Shown: positions 7,597 through 16,785, counted from the first letter of the stretch. The stretch is 64,000 nt of DNA from DATBGO01 sp963840095 (GCA_963840095.1 CAWIXN010000008.1:62001-126000); one strand, 5' to 3'. A program made the numbers and translations. The notes: a model not told the origin generated them from the letters alone.

Positions 7597-9513
7597 ATGA
7601 CCCCTGTCTCTGCCATGACCTCTGTACAGCGCGTGCCACGGCGCGCGCGCTACCTCATTCCGGTCCAGACTCCCCGCCGCACTGAGTTAGTAGCCGCCCT
7701 GTGCGCGGCCGCGGTCCTCGCCCACGCGGTCTTCGCTCAGCTCACGCTGCTGCTCGTGATCGTGTTTTACGCGACGAGCAGGCTGACCAGATGGCGGCCG
7801 CAATGGCTGCTGGTCCCGGCGGCCGCCGGGCTGGTCTGGGCGCTGGCCATCGGCCCGGCCGCGGCGGCGGCCCGGCTGACCGCCGGCCCGCGGCACGTCC
7901 TTAACTACTTTGGCGGGAGCGCGAGCCACCCAGGACGGATCCTGCACCCGGCAGGGGCGTTCAGCGGGCTGACGCACTGGCTGCCGGGGCAGTTTCCGCT
8001 GGCGCTGATGCTCGCCGCCGCCGAAGCGGCCGGCCTATGGTGGCTGGACTGGCTGCACGCGGCCGACTGGGCATCCGGCCAGCCCCGGCCCGGGCTGCTG
8101 GTCGCGGTGCGCAGGCGCTGGACGGCCGGCCTGATCCGGTCAGGCGGCGTGGTCACCGCGGACGGCGGGTGCGTGGGGGTCGATATCGCGACGGGTCGGC
8201 CCGCGACCATCTCGTGGCGGGAGGCCGAAGGCGGTGTGATCTGCGCCGGGCCCGCCGGATCGCTCGACGCCGCCGCAGCGGCGGGCGCCGCGGGACGGCG
8301 GGGTGGCCGCCCGGGAGGCGGGCCAGGCAGCCGGCCGGGCAGCGGGCTCGCCGAGATGTGCTTCCTGCTGGCTCACGCCGGGATCCGGCGCCGTAAGCCG
8401 GTCATCGTCATCGACCTGACCGGGTCCGGCTGGCTGGCCGAGTCGCTGACGGTCGGCTGCGACGCGGCGGGCGCCCCGCTGCGCTGGTTCGGCGCGGACG
8501 GGCCCGGCTGCTACGAGCCGGTCCGAGGCGGCGATCCGGTCCAGGCGGCTGCTCTGGTCACCGGCATGATCGACTGGTCAGGAACCCCGGACCAGCACCG
8601 GCGCACCTGCGCCGCCTACCTGAACGACGCGTTCGCCGTCATGGCCGCCGCGCCTGCCGACCCGGGGCTGCCGGTGCTCGATGACCTGGCCACCCTGCTC
8701 AGCCCGGAGGCGCTGCGCGCCAGGCTCGGCCGGGTGCCCGCCTATCACCCGCGCCGGACGGCGCTTGCGGACCGGGTCGTCGTCTCGGTCCAGCAGGCAG
8801 TGGCCGACCCGGCCGCGTTGTCGGTGCCCGGCACCGCGCTGGCGATGCTCCGGGCCTCGGCTCTAGGACACTGGCTAGCCCCGGGGCCAGCGCGGATCAG
8901 CCTCGGCCAGGCGGTCAGGGACCGGGCGGTGGTCACGTTCTCGCTGGACCGTGCCGTTCATGATCGTCCGGCCAGCATGATCGCGAGCCTGGCCGCCGCT
9001 GACCTGGTGGCCGTCTGCGCCGAACTCGGTCGGATCGGCGTGCCCGGCGACGCGCTGGCCTGGATCCACGGCTGCGAGGCAGTAGACCACCGGACGCTCA
9101 GCGACCTGGTCGCCGCCGGCCCGGGCGCCGGGCTGGCCGTCCTGCTCAGCACCGCCTCAGCCGCCGCGGCCGAGCGCCTGGCCGGGACCGTCAACGTGGT
9201 GCTGGCGCGGGGTCCCGCCGACCCAGCCGTCGCCGCGCGATTCGCTGGCCTGGCGAGTTCCGCCGGATCCCGCACCGGCCTCGCGGATTCCGCCGGGCCG
9301 TCGGCCGGGCCCACTCGGGGCGGGAGTTCCGGCGCAGCCAATGGGCTGGCGCCCGATTATCCGTTTAGCCTCGAAGGCAATCATCGGGTCGGCGCGGACT
9401 TCCTGCGCAACGCCAGCAGCGCGGAATTTGCCCTGCTGGTCAAGGGCCCGCGGCCCCGGGTCATGCCGCTGTGCCGCAGCGTGCCTGGTGCTGGGCCAGG
9501 ACGGCGCCGATGA
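7597..9513 (+). CDS. Membrane protein resembling a VirD4/TraG coupling ATPase without Walker motifs
   Basis: The 638-residue protein has about three N-terminal transmembrane segments (about 29-62, 69-90, 128-148). A cytoplasmic part follows whose layout recalls VirD4/TraG proteins: GVICAGPAGSLDAAAAAG where a P-loop would sit, then RKPVIVIDLTGSGWLAESL, matching the strand after the P-loop. The GKT/S is absent, and the Walker B region reads LAWIHGCEAVDH rather than a run ending in DE. It is therefore probably a catalytically dead relative (inference). The stop overlaps the next gene by ATGA. A 16-bp duplication (7587-7602 and 7605-7620) spans the start, so ATG 7615 is an alternative. Confidence 0.6.
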   Translation: MTPVSAMTSVQRVPRRARYLIPVQTPRRTELVAALCAAAVLAHAVFAQLTLLLVIVFYATSRLTRWRPQWLLVPAAAGLVWALAIGPAAAAARLTAGPRHVLNYFGGSASHPGRILHPAGAFSGLTHWLPGQFPLALMLAAAEAAGLWWLDWLHAADWASGQPRPGLLVAVRRRWTAGLIRSGGVVTADGGCVGVDIATGRPATISWREAEGGVICAGPAGSLDAAAAAGAAGRRGGRPGGGPGSRPGSGLAEMCFLLAHAGIRRRKPVIVIDLTGSGWLAESLTVGCDAAGAPLRWFGADGPGCYEPVRGGDPVQAAALVTGMIDWSGTPDQHRRTCAAYLNDAFAVMAAAPADPGLPVLDDLATLLSPEALRARLGRVPAYHPRRTALADRVVVSVQQAVADPAALSVPGTALAMLRASALGHWLAPGPARISLGQAVRDRAVVTFSLDRAVHDRPASMIASLAAADLVAVCAELGRIGVPGDALAWIHGCEAVDHRTLSDLVAAGPGAGLAVLLSTASAAAAERLAGTVNVVLARGPADPAVAARFAGLASSAGSRTGLADSAGPSAGPTRGGSSGAANGLAPDYPFSLEGNHRVGADFLRNASSAEFALLVKGPRPRVMPLCRSVPGAGPGRRR

Positions 9514-12005
9514 GCACCCGCGAGCAGTCAGCGTTCTCCGCGCAGCGGATGCCAGCGGCGGCGGCGGGCCCGGAGCAGGACCAGGCGGAGGTCCCAGCCG
9601 ACGCGGCCGCGGGCGGGCCGTTCGCGGGGAGTCGGGCTGCAGCGGGGCCGGCGGCCGGGAGTCGGAACGCAGCCCGCCCCGCCGTGTCCGGCCTGCGGCG
9701 CCCGGTCGCCCGCGTGCGGCCGGACCGCGTTTATCTCGGCTGGCAGTACGCGGTGCGCTGCCCAGATCCCGGCCCGGCGCCGCGGCGCCCGGCACCCCCG
9801 GCCGGGGTGCAGATGGACGAGGGCTGGTTAGCCGCACAGCACCGCGAGGACAGCAGGCTGAGCCGGCCGGCCAAGGTCGCGTGCGCGGGAGCGGCCGCCC
9901 TGGCCTGCGGCGTTCTAGCGCTCGGCATCGTCGGCGCGGCGAACCCATGGCTGACCGGTCTCGGGCTGGCCGCCTGCCTGGCCGTCGCGGCATCCAGTGG
10001 CCGGGCTATCCGGCGCGGCGCAGTTGGGCTCCAGTCCCGGATAGCGGCCGAGCAGCAGCGCCTGGCGAAGATCGGCGCGGTGCAGCAGAAACGGCTGGCC
10101 GCCCGGCAGGAACTGCACGCCAGGCAGTTCCGGGCCTGGCAGTCCCGGCGGGTGGCTTTTGAGCGGCAGCCGCAGTGGTACTCGGTTTCGCTGCCTGCCG
10201 ACATCGACCGGGTGGACGTGGCCGGCGGAACCCTGGCCGGCTGGTCGGCGATGCTCAGCATGATCGCCGTACCGCGGCTTGGCGCGGGCGGCGAGGTCAC
10301 CGTCCTAGACCTCACCGAGGGCGCGGTCGCGACCGACCTGCTCGCCGTGGCCCGCGGTTCCGGGATTCAGCCGCTGGTCTGGGTGCTGCCCGAGGACCTG
10401 CCCAGGCTGGATCTCGGTACCGGCCTGGGCCGGGAAGCGGTCACTGACCTGCTGTCGGCGACCGTGACCGCGAGTGGTGACGGCGCGGGCGACCAGGCGA
10501 CCGGCAGCGCCATCCTGGAGCGCGTCCTGCAGGTACTGGGCGCCGAGGCGAGGATTGCCCAGGTGACCGCCGCGCTGCGGGCGCTCGGCCAGGTCGGTGA
10601 TCCCCGCAGCGACCTGAGCTCAGGCCTGCTGACATCCGCCCAGCTCGAGCAGATCACGGCGCTTTATGGCCGCGGTGCCGCCGACCGGGTGGTGATCGAC
10701 CGGGCCTGGGCACTGGAGTCCAGGCTCCGCAAGCTTGAACAGCTCGGTTCCGCTCCGGTTCAGCTGCCGCCCAGCCGTCTCCGGGTCGCAGCGCTGGACC
10801 GCAGGTCAGGGCCAGTGACCACTAAGGTGCTCGGCACCTACATGACGGTCGCACTGGCGCACATGCTCCGCCAGGCGCCCGCGGCCACCGCTGGTGAGCG
10901 GTGGCAGCGGACCCTGTGTGTGCTGGGCGCCGACCGGCTGGCCGGCGACGTGATCGACCGGCTCTGCGACGCCTGCGAGGTGTCCGGCACCGGCCTGGTC
11001 GTCGCCTACCGGGCGCTGCCCGGCCACGCCAGGGAGCGGCTGGGCCGCGGTAACGCGGCGGTCGCGTTCATGCGGCTGGGGAACGCGCAGGACGCCAAGG
11101 CGGCCAGTGAGCAGATCGGCACCGAGCATCGTTTCGTGCTGAGCCAGCTGACCGAGACGGTCGGCACGTCGGTCACCGACACCGGCGGCGATTCCTATAC
11201 CAGCACTGTCGGCACGGCCGACTCGCTGGCTGATTCGGCGTCCGTTAACGAGAGCTCAGGCCGCAGCCGCAGCCGCGGCCAGAGCCGGGCTGGCGGCGCT
11301 GCCCCGTTTGGCAACTTCACCGGGTCGGCGGGCAGGGATACCAGCCATTCGACGGGGACCTCTGACTCCCGGTCGATCACCGCGGGCATCAACTCAAGCA
11401 CAGCCTGGGGGCTGAGCACGTCCACAGCGGTGGGCGCCAGCGTCTCGCTGGCCCGTAGCAGCCAGCGGTCCCGGGAATTCCTGGTAGAGCAGCATGAACT
11501 GCAGCAGCTTCCGCCCAGCGCGATGATCGTCAGCTACGCCTCGCCCGCGGGTCGCCAGGTCGTACTGGCCGACGCGAACCCGGGCATCTTCGGGCTGCGG
11601 ACCTCGACCCTGCTCAGCCTGGACGAGGCGGCGCGCGCAGCGGCAGCGGGCCCGGGCGGCGCGGCTGCCGGAGCGCTGGGCGGCGCGGGCGGCGGAGCGC
11701 TGGGCGGCGCGGGTGCCGGAGCGCTGGGCGGCGCGGGTGCCGGAGCGCTGGGCGGCGCGGGCAGCGCGAGCCAGGACGCCGGAGCGCTGGGCGGCCTATT
11801 GGATGGTGCGGGCTCAGCAGCCGGCCGGGGTGCGGGCTCAGCAGCCGGCCCGGCGGGTTCGGCCGGCCTGGCGGGTTCGGCTGGCCCAGCCGGCTTTGCG
11901 GTTCCTAGGGCTCCGGACGCCGGACCGAACCTCGGGCCGCCCCCTGAGCGCCTGGACTGGCGCAGGCCCCGGCGCCGACGCGGCGATGATCGCCCCTTGA
12001 GCTAG
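9510..12005 (+). CDS. Large membrane protein with TraG-like C-terminal half, coiled coil and Ser/Gly-Ala repeats
   Basis: The 831-residue protein begins at ATG 9510, overlapping the previous stop. It has two membrane helices (about 121-163), a basic coiled coil (about 173-215) and an alpha/beta region that lacks a P-loop. The segment VAFMRLGNAQDAKAASEQIG (about 518-537), a Ser/Thr-rich stretch (about 554-650) and LQQLPPSAMIVSY resemble the C-terminal part of actinobacterial VirD4/TraG proteins. The tail carries GALGGAGAGALGGAG repeats. I do not recognise a named family. Coupling to the gene upstream and the shared layout suggest the two products form a complex. Confidence 0.6.
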   Translation: MSTREQSAFSAQRMPAAAAGPEQDQAEVPADAAAGGPFAGSRAAAGPAAGSRNAARPAVSGLRRPVARVRPDRVYLGWQYAVRCPDPGPAPRRPAPPAGVQMDEGWLAAQHREDSRLSRPAKVACAGAAALACGVLALGIVGAANPWLTGLGLAACLAVAASSGRAIRRGAVGLQSRIAAEQQRLAKIGAVQQKRLAARQELHARQFRAWQSRRVAFERQPQWYSVSLPADIDRVDVAGGTLAGWSAMLSMIAVPRLGAGGEVTVLDLTEGAVATDLLAVARGSGIQPLVWVLPEDLPRLDLGTGLGREAVTDLLSATVTASGDGAGDQATGSAILERVLQVLGAEARIAQVTAALRALGQVGDPRSDLSSGLLTSAQLEQITALYGRGAADRVVIDRAWALESRLRKLEQLGSAPVQLPPSRLRVAALDRRSGPVTTKVLGTYMTVALAHMLRQAPAATAGERWQRTLCVLGADRLAGDVIDRLCDACEVSGTGLVVAYRALPGHARERLGRGNAAVAFMRLGNAQDAKAASEQIGTEHRFVLSQLTETVGTSVTDTGGDSYTSTVGTADSLADSASVNESSGRSRSRGQSRAGGAAPFGNFTGSAGRDTSHSTGTSDSRSITAGINSSTAWGLSTSTAVGASVSLARSSQRSREFLVEQHELQQLPPSAMIVSYASPAGRQVVLADANPGIFGLRTSTLLSLDEAARAAAAGPGGAAAGALGGAGGGALGGAGAGALGGAGAGALGGAGSASQDAGALGGLLDGAGSAAGRGAGSAAGPAGSAGLAGSAGPAGFAVPRAPDAGPNLGPPPERLDWRRPRRRRGDDRPLS
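11640..11800 (+). repeat. Coding tandem repeat, GCGCTGGGCGGCGCGGGxxCCGGA units
   Basis: Units of about 24 bp encode GALGGAG(A/G) four to five times near the C-terminus of the 831-residue protein. The period is a multiple of three, so copy-number change keeps the frame. Confidence 0.75.
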
Positions 12006-12117
12006 GCATTCTCCGGAGGACGCCGCTGGCGGTCATGACGCGTGCCGGTACCTGAAGGATCGCGACCGGCGTGCTCGAGGGCGGTCGGGGTGCAGCCAGG
12101 CGGCCCGGCCCTTATTG
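12006..12117. other. Short non-coding stretch after the 831-residue gene
   Basis: No gene or clear terminator is visible. It separates the VirD4-like gene pair from the decayed DUF222-HNH remnant. Confidence 0.3.
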
Positions 12118-12366
12118 TCAGCCGGCGTCGGCTGGCTGGCAGTAGAAGTTGCGCAGCGTTGCGGTGGCGCTGCCGAGGGCCACGCAGAGCAGCAGGAGCC
12201 GGGTCAGGCTGGTGCGGCCGCCTGCGCCCGCGGGACGATGTGATGCGGGTGGCAAGCCGCCGGGGGGCTGGTCACAGCCCGGGAACCGGCAGTGCCGGTC
12301 CCGGGCGATCACCGCCTGGCGCGATGGTGGGGACCGTGTGGCATGCGGCTATCTCAAGGCCAGGTT
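12118..12366 (-). pseudogene. Decayed HNH-nuclease end of a DUF222-HNH (13E12-type) gene
   Basis: The reverse strand reads ATRSPPSRQAVIARDRHCRF followed by PGCDQPP, exactly the entry to the HNH domain of DUF222-HNH proteins. It then gives a degraded SHRPAGAGGRTSLTRLLLLC where the family has the catalytic His residues and the TSL-xx-LxLLC strand. The paired His of the HNH are mostly gone, and the frame upstream of about 12345 is disturbed. It is the C-terminal remnant of the same gene whose N-terminal part lies at 12640-13454. Confidence 0.7.
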
Positions 12367-12438
12367 GACTGCGAACACATGGTCCTCAGGTAGCGAACGG
12401 CCCGCGGAGCGAACGGGCCCGGGCAGATACTGGCTGGC

Positions 12439-12640
12439 ATGGTTCTGGACGGTTTCGTTCTTGCGCTCGACGGCTTTGAGGCTGTGCTCGCGGGGGTTGC
12501 GCCTGACCGCTGGGACGCGCCATCGCCGTGCTCGGGCTGGCGTGCCGCCGATGTCGCCGGTCACGTGATCGGTGACCTGCGGGCCGTTGAGGCGTACGCG
12601 ACCGCGCACGACGAGGCAGGCAATGCCGCTGATCCGAGAT
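12439..12640 (+). pseudogene. 5' fragment of a DinB-like (maleylpyruvate isomerase N-terminal family) gene
   Basis: From ATG 12439 about 60 residues read FEAVLAGVAPDRWDAPSPCS, then GWRAADVAGHVIGDLRAVEAYA. This is the N-terminal helix bundle with the metal-binding His of mycothiol-dependent DinB/TIGR03086-type proteins, normally about 190 residues long. Similarity stops near 12620-12640, where the sequence turns into antisense of the DUF222 gene. It is a truncated fragment lodged inside the DUF222-HNH remnant, and it probably brought its own upstream region (from about 12390). Confidence 0.65.
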
Positions 12641-13454
12641 CCGCTGGCGGAGCGGATCTGTCCGGGCCGGCCGCGGCGGGGTCGTCCGGGCCGGCCGGGG
12701 CGGGGTCACCAGCGTGCGTCCGGGCGGGAACGTCCCCGGCGGGAGGCCCGGCGTCCTCGGCGGGGTCGGGGTGCGGGCGGTGCGGGTGCTCGCAGTCGCC
12801 CGCCGCGGCGCGCAGCGCCTGCAGCACGACCGCCCCGTCGGTCGCGGGCAGCCGGGCGGTGATCGTCACCGAGCCGTCCCCGGCCACATGGACGGCTACC
12901 CGCCGCGCTGCCTGGCTCGCCAGCTGTTCGCTGTCGGAGGCGGTGCGGTGGGCGGCGGCGAACCGCTCGCACTGCGCGGCGGTCATCGGGCCGGTGATCT
13001 CGGCCAGGCCTGCCTCGGTCGCCGTGATGGCGATCCGGGTCAGCGCCCGGACCTTCGCATACGACATCCGGCCGGCCGCGAACTGCGCGGTGATCACCGG
13101 CAGGCCGGCCAGCGCCCGGGCGACCCGTACCTGCTCGCGAGCGGTGCCCGGGGCGACCTGGCATTTCCAGGCCAGCCACGCCGCGCACGAGGGCAGGTCC
13201 CAGCACGCCCAGCCGCGCCGGGCGTCGAACTCGGCGACCAGCTGCAGGAACCGGCAGGTCCCCGCGGCCAGGTGCCCGGCCAGCTCGCAGATCCGCTCCT
13301 CCAGCCACTCCAGCGGCGCGTCCGGGCCCCCCGGCCCGCCCGGGCCAGCGCCGTCCCGGGCCAGCGCCGCCCGGGCCAGCGCCGTCCGGGCCAGCGCCGC
13401 CCGGGCTGCCCGCCGCAGTCCCAGCGCTTGCCTGGCTGCCATCTGCCCGGTCAT
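12640..13454 (-). pseudogene. DUF222 domain of a broken DUF222-HNH endonuclease-like gene
   Basis: The reverse strand from 13454 encodes about 270 residues with the DUF222 pattern WDLPSCAAWLAWKCQVAPGT, AREQVRVARALAGLPVITAQ, FAAGRMSYAKVRALTRIA. The HNH nuclease domain that should follow is not in frame: the gene runs into the antisense of the DinB fragment and stops at 12561. These 13E12-type genes are multicopy in actinobacteria and behave like mobile or recombining elements. An Ala-Arg repeat (ALARTALARAALAR) near the N-terminus comes from a 15-bp tandem repeat at about 13345-13410. It lies between genes two and three of the VirD4/HerA-like locus. Confidence 0.75.
13345..13410 (-). repeat. 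15-bp tandem repeat in the DUF222 remnant
   Basis: Four imperfect copies of CGGGCCAGCGCCG(T/C)C encode LARxA units at the start of the DUF222 remnant. Confidence 0.75.
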
Positions 13455-13485
13455 CGATAGTGCTTAACACAAAGCTTTCGTCCAT

Positions 13486-16400
13486 GTGTTCGATAGTAAC
13501 GAGCAGCTCCGACATTCCCCGGCCACCGGGCGGCGGTGCAGCGGTCTGGCTGGCGGACAGGCCGAACGGGACCGGCCTGTCCCGGCCAACCGGGTGGCGG
13601 CCCGCGCTATTGGCTGGTATGCACGCAATGTGCCCTCGACCGCTGCCCTCGCACGCGGTGCCGCTGGTCCCTGGTACCGGGTCCAGGCCATCACCGCCAC
13701 TGGCAGTGGAGGCACCGCTGAGCAAGACTACGCATCGGTGCTGCCCGCCGCGATGAACGCGGCGCTGCGCGGCCGCCCGCTCGTGGCTGGATGGCTGTCG
13801 AGAGGCGGCGGCGCACCGCTCGATCTGATCAGCAACGCCGGGCCGCTTCCGGCGGCCCGCGCCGGGAACCTTGACTCGGGCTGGGGGACAGCAGCGGACC
13901 GCGCTGTAGCGCCGGAGGGCGCCAGGGCCGATGACGGGGGCGGGTCGCGCGAATTACTCTTCCCATGGGGTGCCCGGGGCGTGCGACTGCCTGGCCGCCT
14001 GCTGGAAGATCTGGACCGCCTCGTCTGGGCGCCGTGCCCGGGCCGTCAGGCGGTGCCGCTCGGCGGCAATTCCGGCGATCAGGAGGGCCCCCGGCGGCCC
14101 CGCCCCGGTTCTCCTGCCGGGCCGGGCGGCAGTGGCGCGCTGCGAGGCAGCAACTACGACGGAGGCCCGCAGCCGACGCTGTTCGAATCGGCGCTCACGA
14201 CCCTTATCACCAGGCCCTTCGGCTGGCTCGTGGTGGCGGAGCCGGCCGGGACACTGGACGCGGAGATCGCGGATCTGCGCACCCAGCTGAACGTGCTGCG
14301 GCGCTACGACGAAGAGAACGCGAGGTTCGACGCGGAGCGGGCGCAGCGCCGTCTGGCGGAGCTTGACGCCTTCCGCGAGGCCGGCCTGTGGAACGTGCGG
14401 GTGCTGGCCGGCGCGGCCAGCGCGGAAGAACTGCGGCTGATCGCCCCGGTCCTGGTCGGGGCGGCCGACCTGGGCGCCCACCCGTACCGGCTGCGCAGCG
14501 GGGAGGGAGCGTGCCACCTGGCCGACGCGCTGGCGGCCACGCTCGCCGACACCGGCGACGGTGCCGGGGTGCCCTTCACCGCGACCGCGGGCGCCTTCGT
14601 AGCCCTGACCGGCCTGCCGCGCCTCGAGGTTCCGGGGCTCCGGGTGCTGCACCCCGGCTACTTCGACCTGACCAGCGAAGCCGGCGGCGAACAGGCGATT
14701 GAGCTCGGTGCGATCCTGGATGTCGCCGACCGGCCGGTGGGGACGTTCCGGGTGCCGCTGGCGACCCTCAACCGGCATGCCTTCGTCACGGGCGCGACCG
14801 GCGCGGGGAAATCCCAGACGGTCAGGCACATGCTCGAGCAGCTGGCCCGGGCGGGCATCCCATGGCTGGCCGTCGAGCCGGTCAAGTCCGAGTACGCGGC
14901 GATGGCGGGCCGGATCGGCGGGACAGGCCAGGTGATCGTCATCAGGCCGGCCGATCCCGGCGCGGTGCCGCTGTCGGTGAACCCGCTCGCTCCCGAGCCC
15001 GGCTACCCGGTGCAGGCGCACATCGACATGGTGCGGGCGCTGTTCCTGGCCGCCTTTGATGCCCACGAGCCCTTCCCTCAGATCATCTCCCAGGCCCTGC
15101 AGCGCGCCTACGAGGCGTGCGGCTGGGATCCGGTGACCGGCGGGGGCCAGCCCGGAGCCCGGGCCGGACCGCTCGTCCCGACCCTGGCGCAGCTGCAGCG
15201 GGCGGCGCTCGAAGTGATCGAGGAGGTTGGCTATGGCCGGGAACTGCAGGCTGACGTCCGAGGTTTCGTGGATGTGCGGCTGCGGTCGCTTCGGGTCGGC
15301 TCGGCCGGCCGGTTCTTCGAGGGCGGGCATCCGGCCGACATCGGCGCGCTACTGCGCACGAACGTGGTGCTGGCCATCGAGGATGTCGCCAACGACGAGG
15401 ACAAGGCATTTCTGATCGGCACGCTGATCATCAGGATCGCCGAGCACCTGCGGCTGCGGGCACGTTCCGCGCCCGGTAGCGGCTTGGGGCACGTCATCGT
15501 CATCGAGGAGGCCCACCGGCTGCTGCGCGCCGAGCGGGAAGGCGCGAGCGGCCATGCCGTGGAATTGTTCGCCAGCATGCTGGCCGAGATCCGGGCCTAC
15601 GGCGAGGGCATCATCGTGGCCGAGCAGATCCCGGCCAAGCTCGTACCGGACGTGGTGAAGAATACCGCGCTCAAGGTCCTGCACCGGCTGCCCGCGGCCG
15701 ACGATCGCCAGGTCGTCGGCGCTGCCATGAACCTCGACGACGATCAGTCCAGGCAGGTGGTCTCGCTGCCGCCTGGTCAGGCCGCCGTATTCGCCGACGG
15801 GATGGACCGGCCGCTGCGGATCCGGATCCCGTTCGGCGGCGACCGGGAGCGCGTCCGGCCTGCCCGGGGCCGCGTTACAGACCGCCTTCCGGACTGCGGC
15901 TGCCCTGATGACGGCCCCGGCCGCAGGCCCGGCTGGGCCGTGGCCCGCGCCACGGGCCCGGCCGGGCTGGTCGGCCCGGCAGCCCTGCTCCTGGCCAGGC
16001 GCTCGGCGGCCTGCGGCCCGACCTGCGCCGCCGGAATTCCCTGCACCCTGCTTGACCTCCGCGCGGCCGACGTGCTGGTCAATGCGGCTGACGGCGCATG
16101 GCTCCGGGTCTGGACCGAGGCCCTGGCGCTCGCCTTCCTCACCGGCCGGCCACTTCCCCTGGTGCCCGGGCCGCTGCGGCTGAGGTGGTCCGCTCTTGGC
16201 CGGCGGCTTCGCGAATGCATGCTGGCTACCGCGATCGACCAGGCGCTGCACGGCCGGGTCCTGACCGTCCGGGCGTGGTATGACCCCGGGCAGCTCGCGA
16301 CGACCATGGCCGGCACGGCCTTGCCGCTTCTGGACGGCGGGCCTGCGGTCACGACGCGGACCGGCGCCGCCTGGGTCATACCCCAGCTGCAGTGGCTGCA

Positions 16401-16785
16401 CGAGGCCGAGCACCTCTGCCCCTTCGGTGCCGGGGCGCCGGATCCGTTCGCCCCGGCGCCGCCGCTTGAGTTCCCGCTCGCGGGCCTGGCGGACGGCCCG
16501 GGCGTACGAGTCGGGCAGCGGGCCAGCGGCTTGCGCAGGCATCCGCTTTCGATGGAACTGGCCAGGAACCGGCTAGCCGCCTGGACCGTGCTGCTCGGCG
16601 AGGATGACCAGCGCGGATTCACCGACGACCTGGCCGCTGTGGCGATCGGGGTAAGCCTTCGCAGGCAACTTCGCGAGGTCGCAGGTGAGATGGGAATCGC
16701 AGGGTGGCTCGAAACGGTACTCTCGTGGCCGCGCAGATTCATTGTCGGGCCTGTCGGCGAGCCAACCGCATCGCCGGGGTTCTAG
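13486..16785 (+). CDS. HerA/VirB4-like P-loop ATPase with unique N- and C-terminal domains
   Basis: The frame opens with GTG at 13486. GTG 13630 is an equally good start, because family-like sequence begins only near WYRVQAITATGSGG. As drawn it has 1099 residues. The ATPase core carries Walker A GATGAGKS (436-443) and Walker B HVIVIEEAHRL (about 669-679), with a Gln-containing FPQIISQALQRAYEACG insert, as in the HerA/DUF87 group of DNA or protein translocases. Residues about 240-330 form a charged helical hairpin (LDAEIADLRTQLNVLRRYDEENARFDAERAQ). The last 250 residues match nothing I recognise. It is the only intact ATPase of the three-gene locus and lies 32 bp upstream of murT. Confidence 0.75.
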   Translation: MFDSNEQLRHSPATGRRCSGLAGGQAERDRPVPANRVAARAIGWYARNVPSTAALARGAAGPWYRVQAITATGSGGTAEQDYASVLPAAMNAALRGRPLVAGWLSRGGGAPLDLISNAGPLPAARAGNLDSGWGTAADRAVAPEGARADDGGGSRELLFPWGARGVRLPGRLLEDLDRLVWAPCPGRQAVPLGGNSGDQEGPRRPRPGSPAGPGGSGALRGSNYDGGPQPTLFESALTTLITRPFGWLVVAEPAGTLDAEIADLRTQLNVLRRYDEENARFDAERAQRRLAELDAFREAGLWNVRVLAGAASAEELRLIAPVLVGAADLGAHPYRLRSGEGACHLADALAATLADTGDGAGVPFTATAGAFVALTGLPRLEVPGLRVLHPGYFDLTSEAGGEQAIELGAILDVADRPVGTFRVPLATLNRHAFVTGATGAGKSQTVRHMLEQLARAGIPWLAVEPVKSEYAAMAGRIGGTGQVIVIRPADPGAVPLSVNPLAPEPGYPVQAHIDMVRALFLAAFDAHEPFPQIISQALQRAYEACGWDPVTGGGQPGARAGPLVPTLAQLQRAALEVIEEVGYGRELQADVRGFVDVRLRSLRVGSAGRFFEGGHPADIGALLRTNVVLAIEDVANDEDKAFLIGTLIIRIAEHLRLRARSAPGSGLGHVIVIEEAHRLLRAEREGASGHAVELFASMLAEIRAYGEGIIVAEQIPAKLVPDVVKNTALKVLHRLPAADDRQVVGAAMNLDDDQSRQVVSLPPGQAAVFADGMDRPLRIRIPFGGDRERVRPARGRVTDRLPDCGCPDDGPGRRPGWAVARATGPAGLVGPAALLLARRSAACGPTCAAGIPCTLLDLRAADVLVNAADGAWLRVWTEALALAFLTGRPLPLVPGPLRLRWSALGRRLRECMLATAIDQALHGRVLTVRAWYDPGQLATTMAGTALPLLDGGPAVTTRTGAAWVIPQLQWLHEAEHLCPFGAGAPDPFAPAPPLEFPLAGLADGPGVRVGQRASGLRRHPLSMELARNRLAAWTVLLGEDDQRGFTDDLAAVAIGVSLRRQLREVAGEMGIAGWLETVLSWPRRFIVGPVGEPTASPGF

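Noticed and set aside
12706..13725. Overlapping minus-strand frame offset from the DUF222 remnant
   Set aside because: The DUF222 motifs are in the other frame; this one is Gly/Arg-rich shadow.
7597..16785. Interpretation as an integrative conjugative element
   Set aside because: No integrase, relaxase, replication gene, tRNA target or direct-repeat ends were found, and flanks are conserved chromosomal genes.
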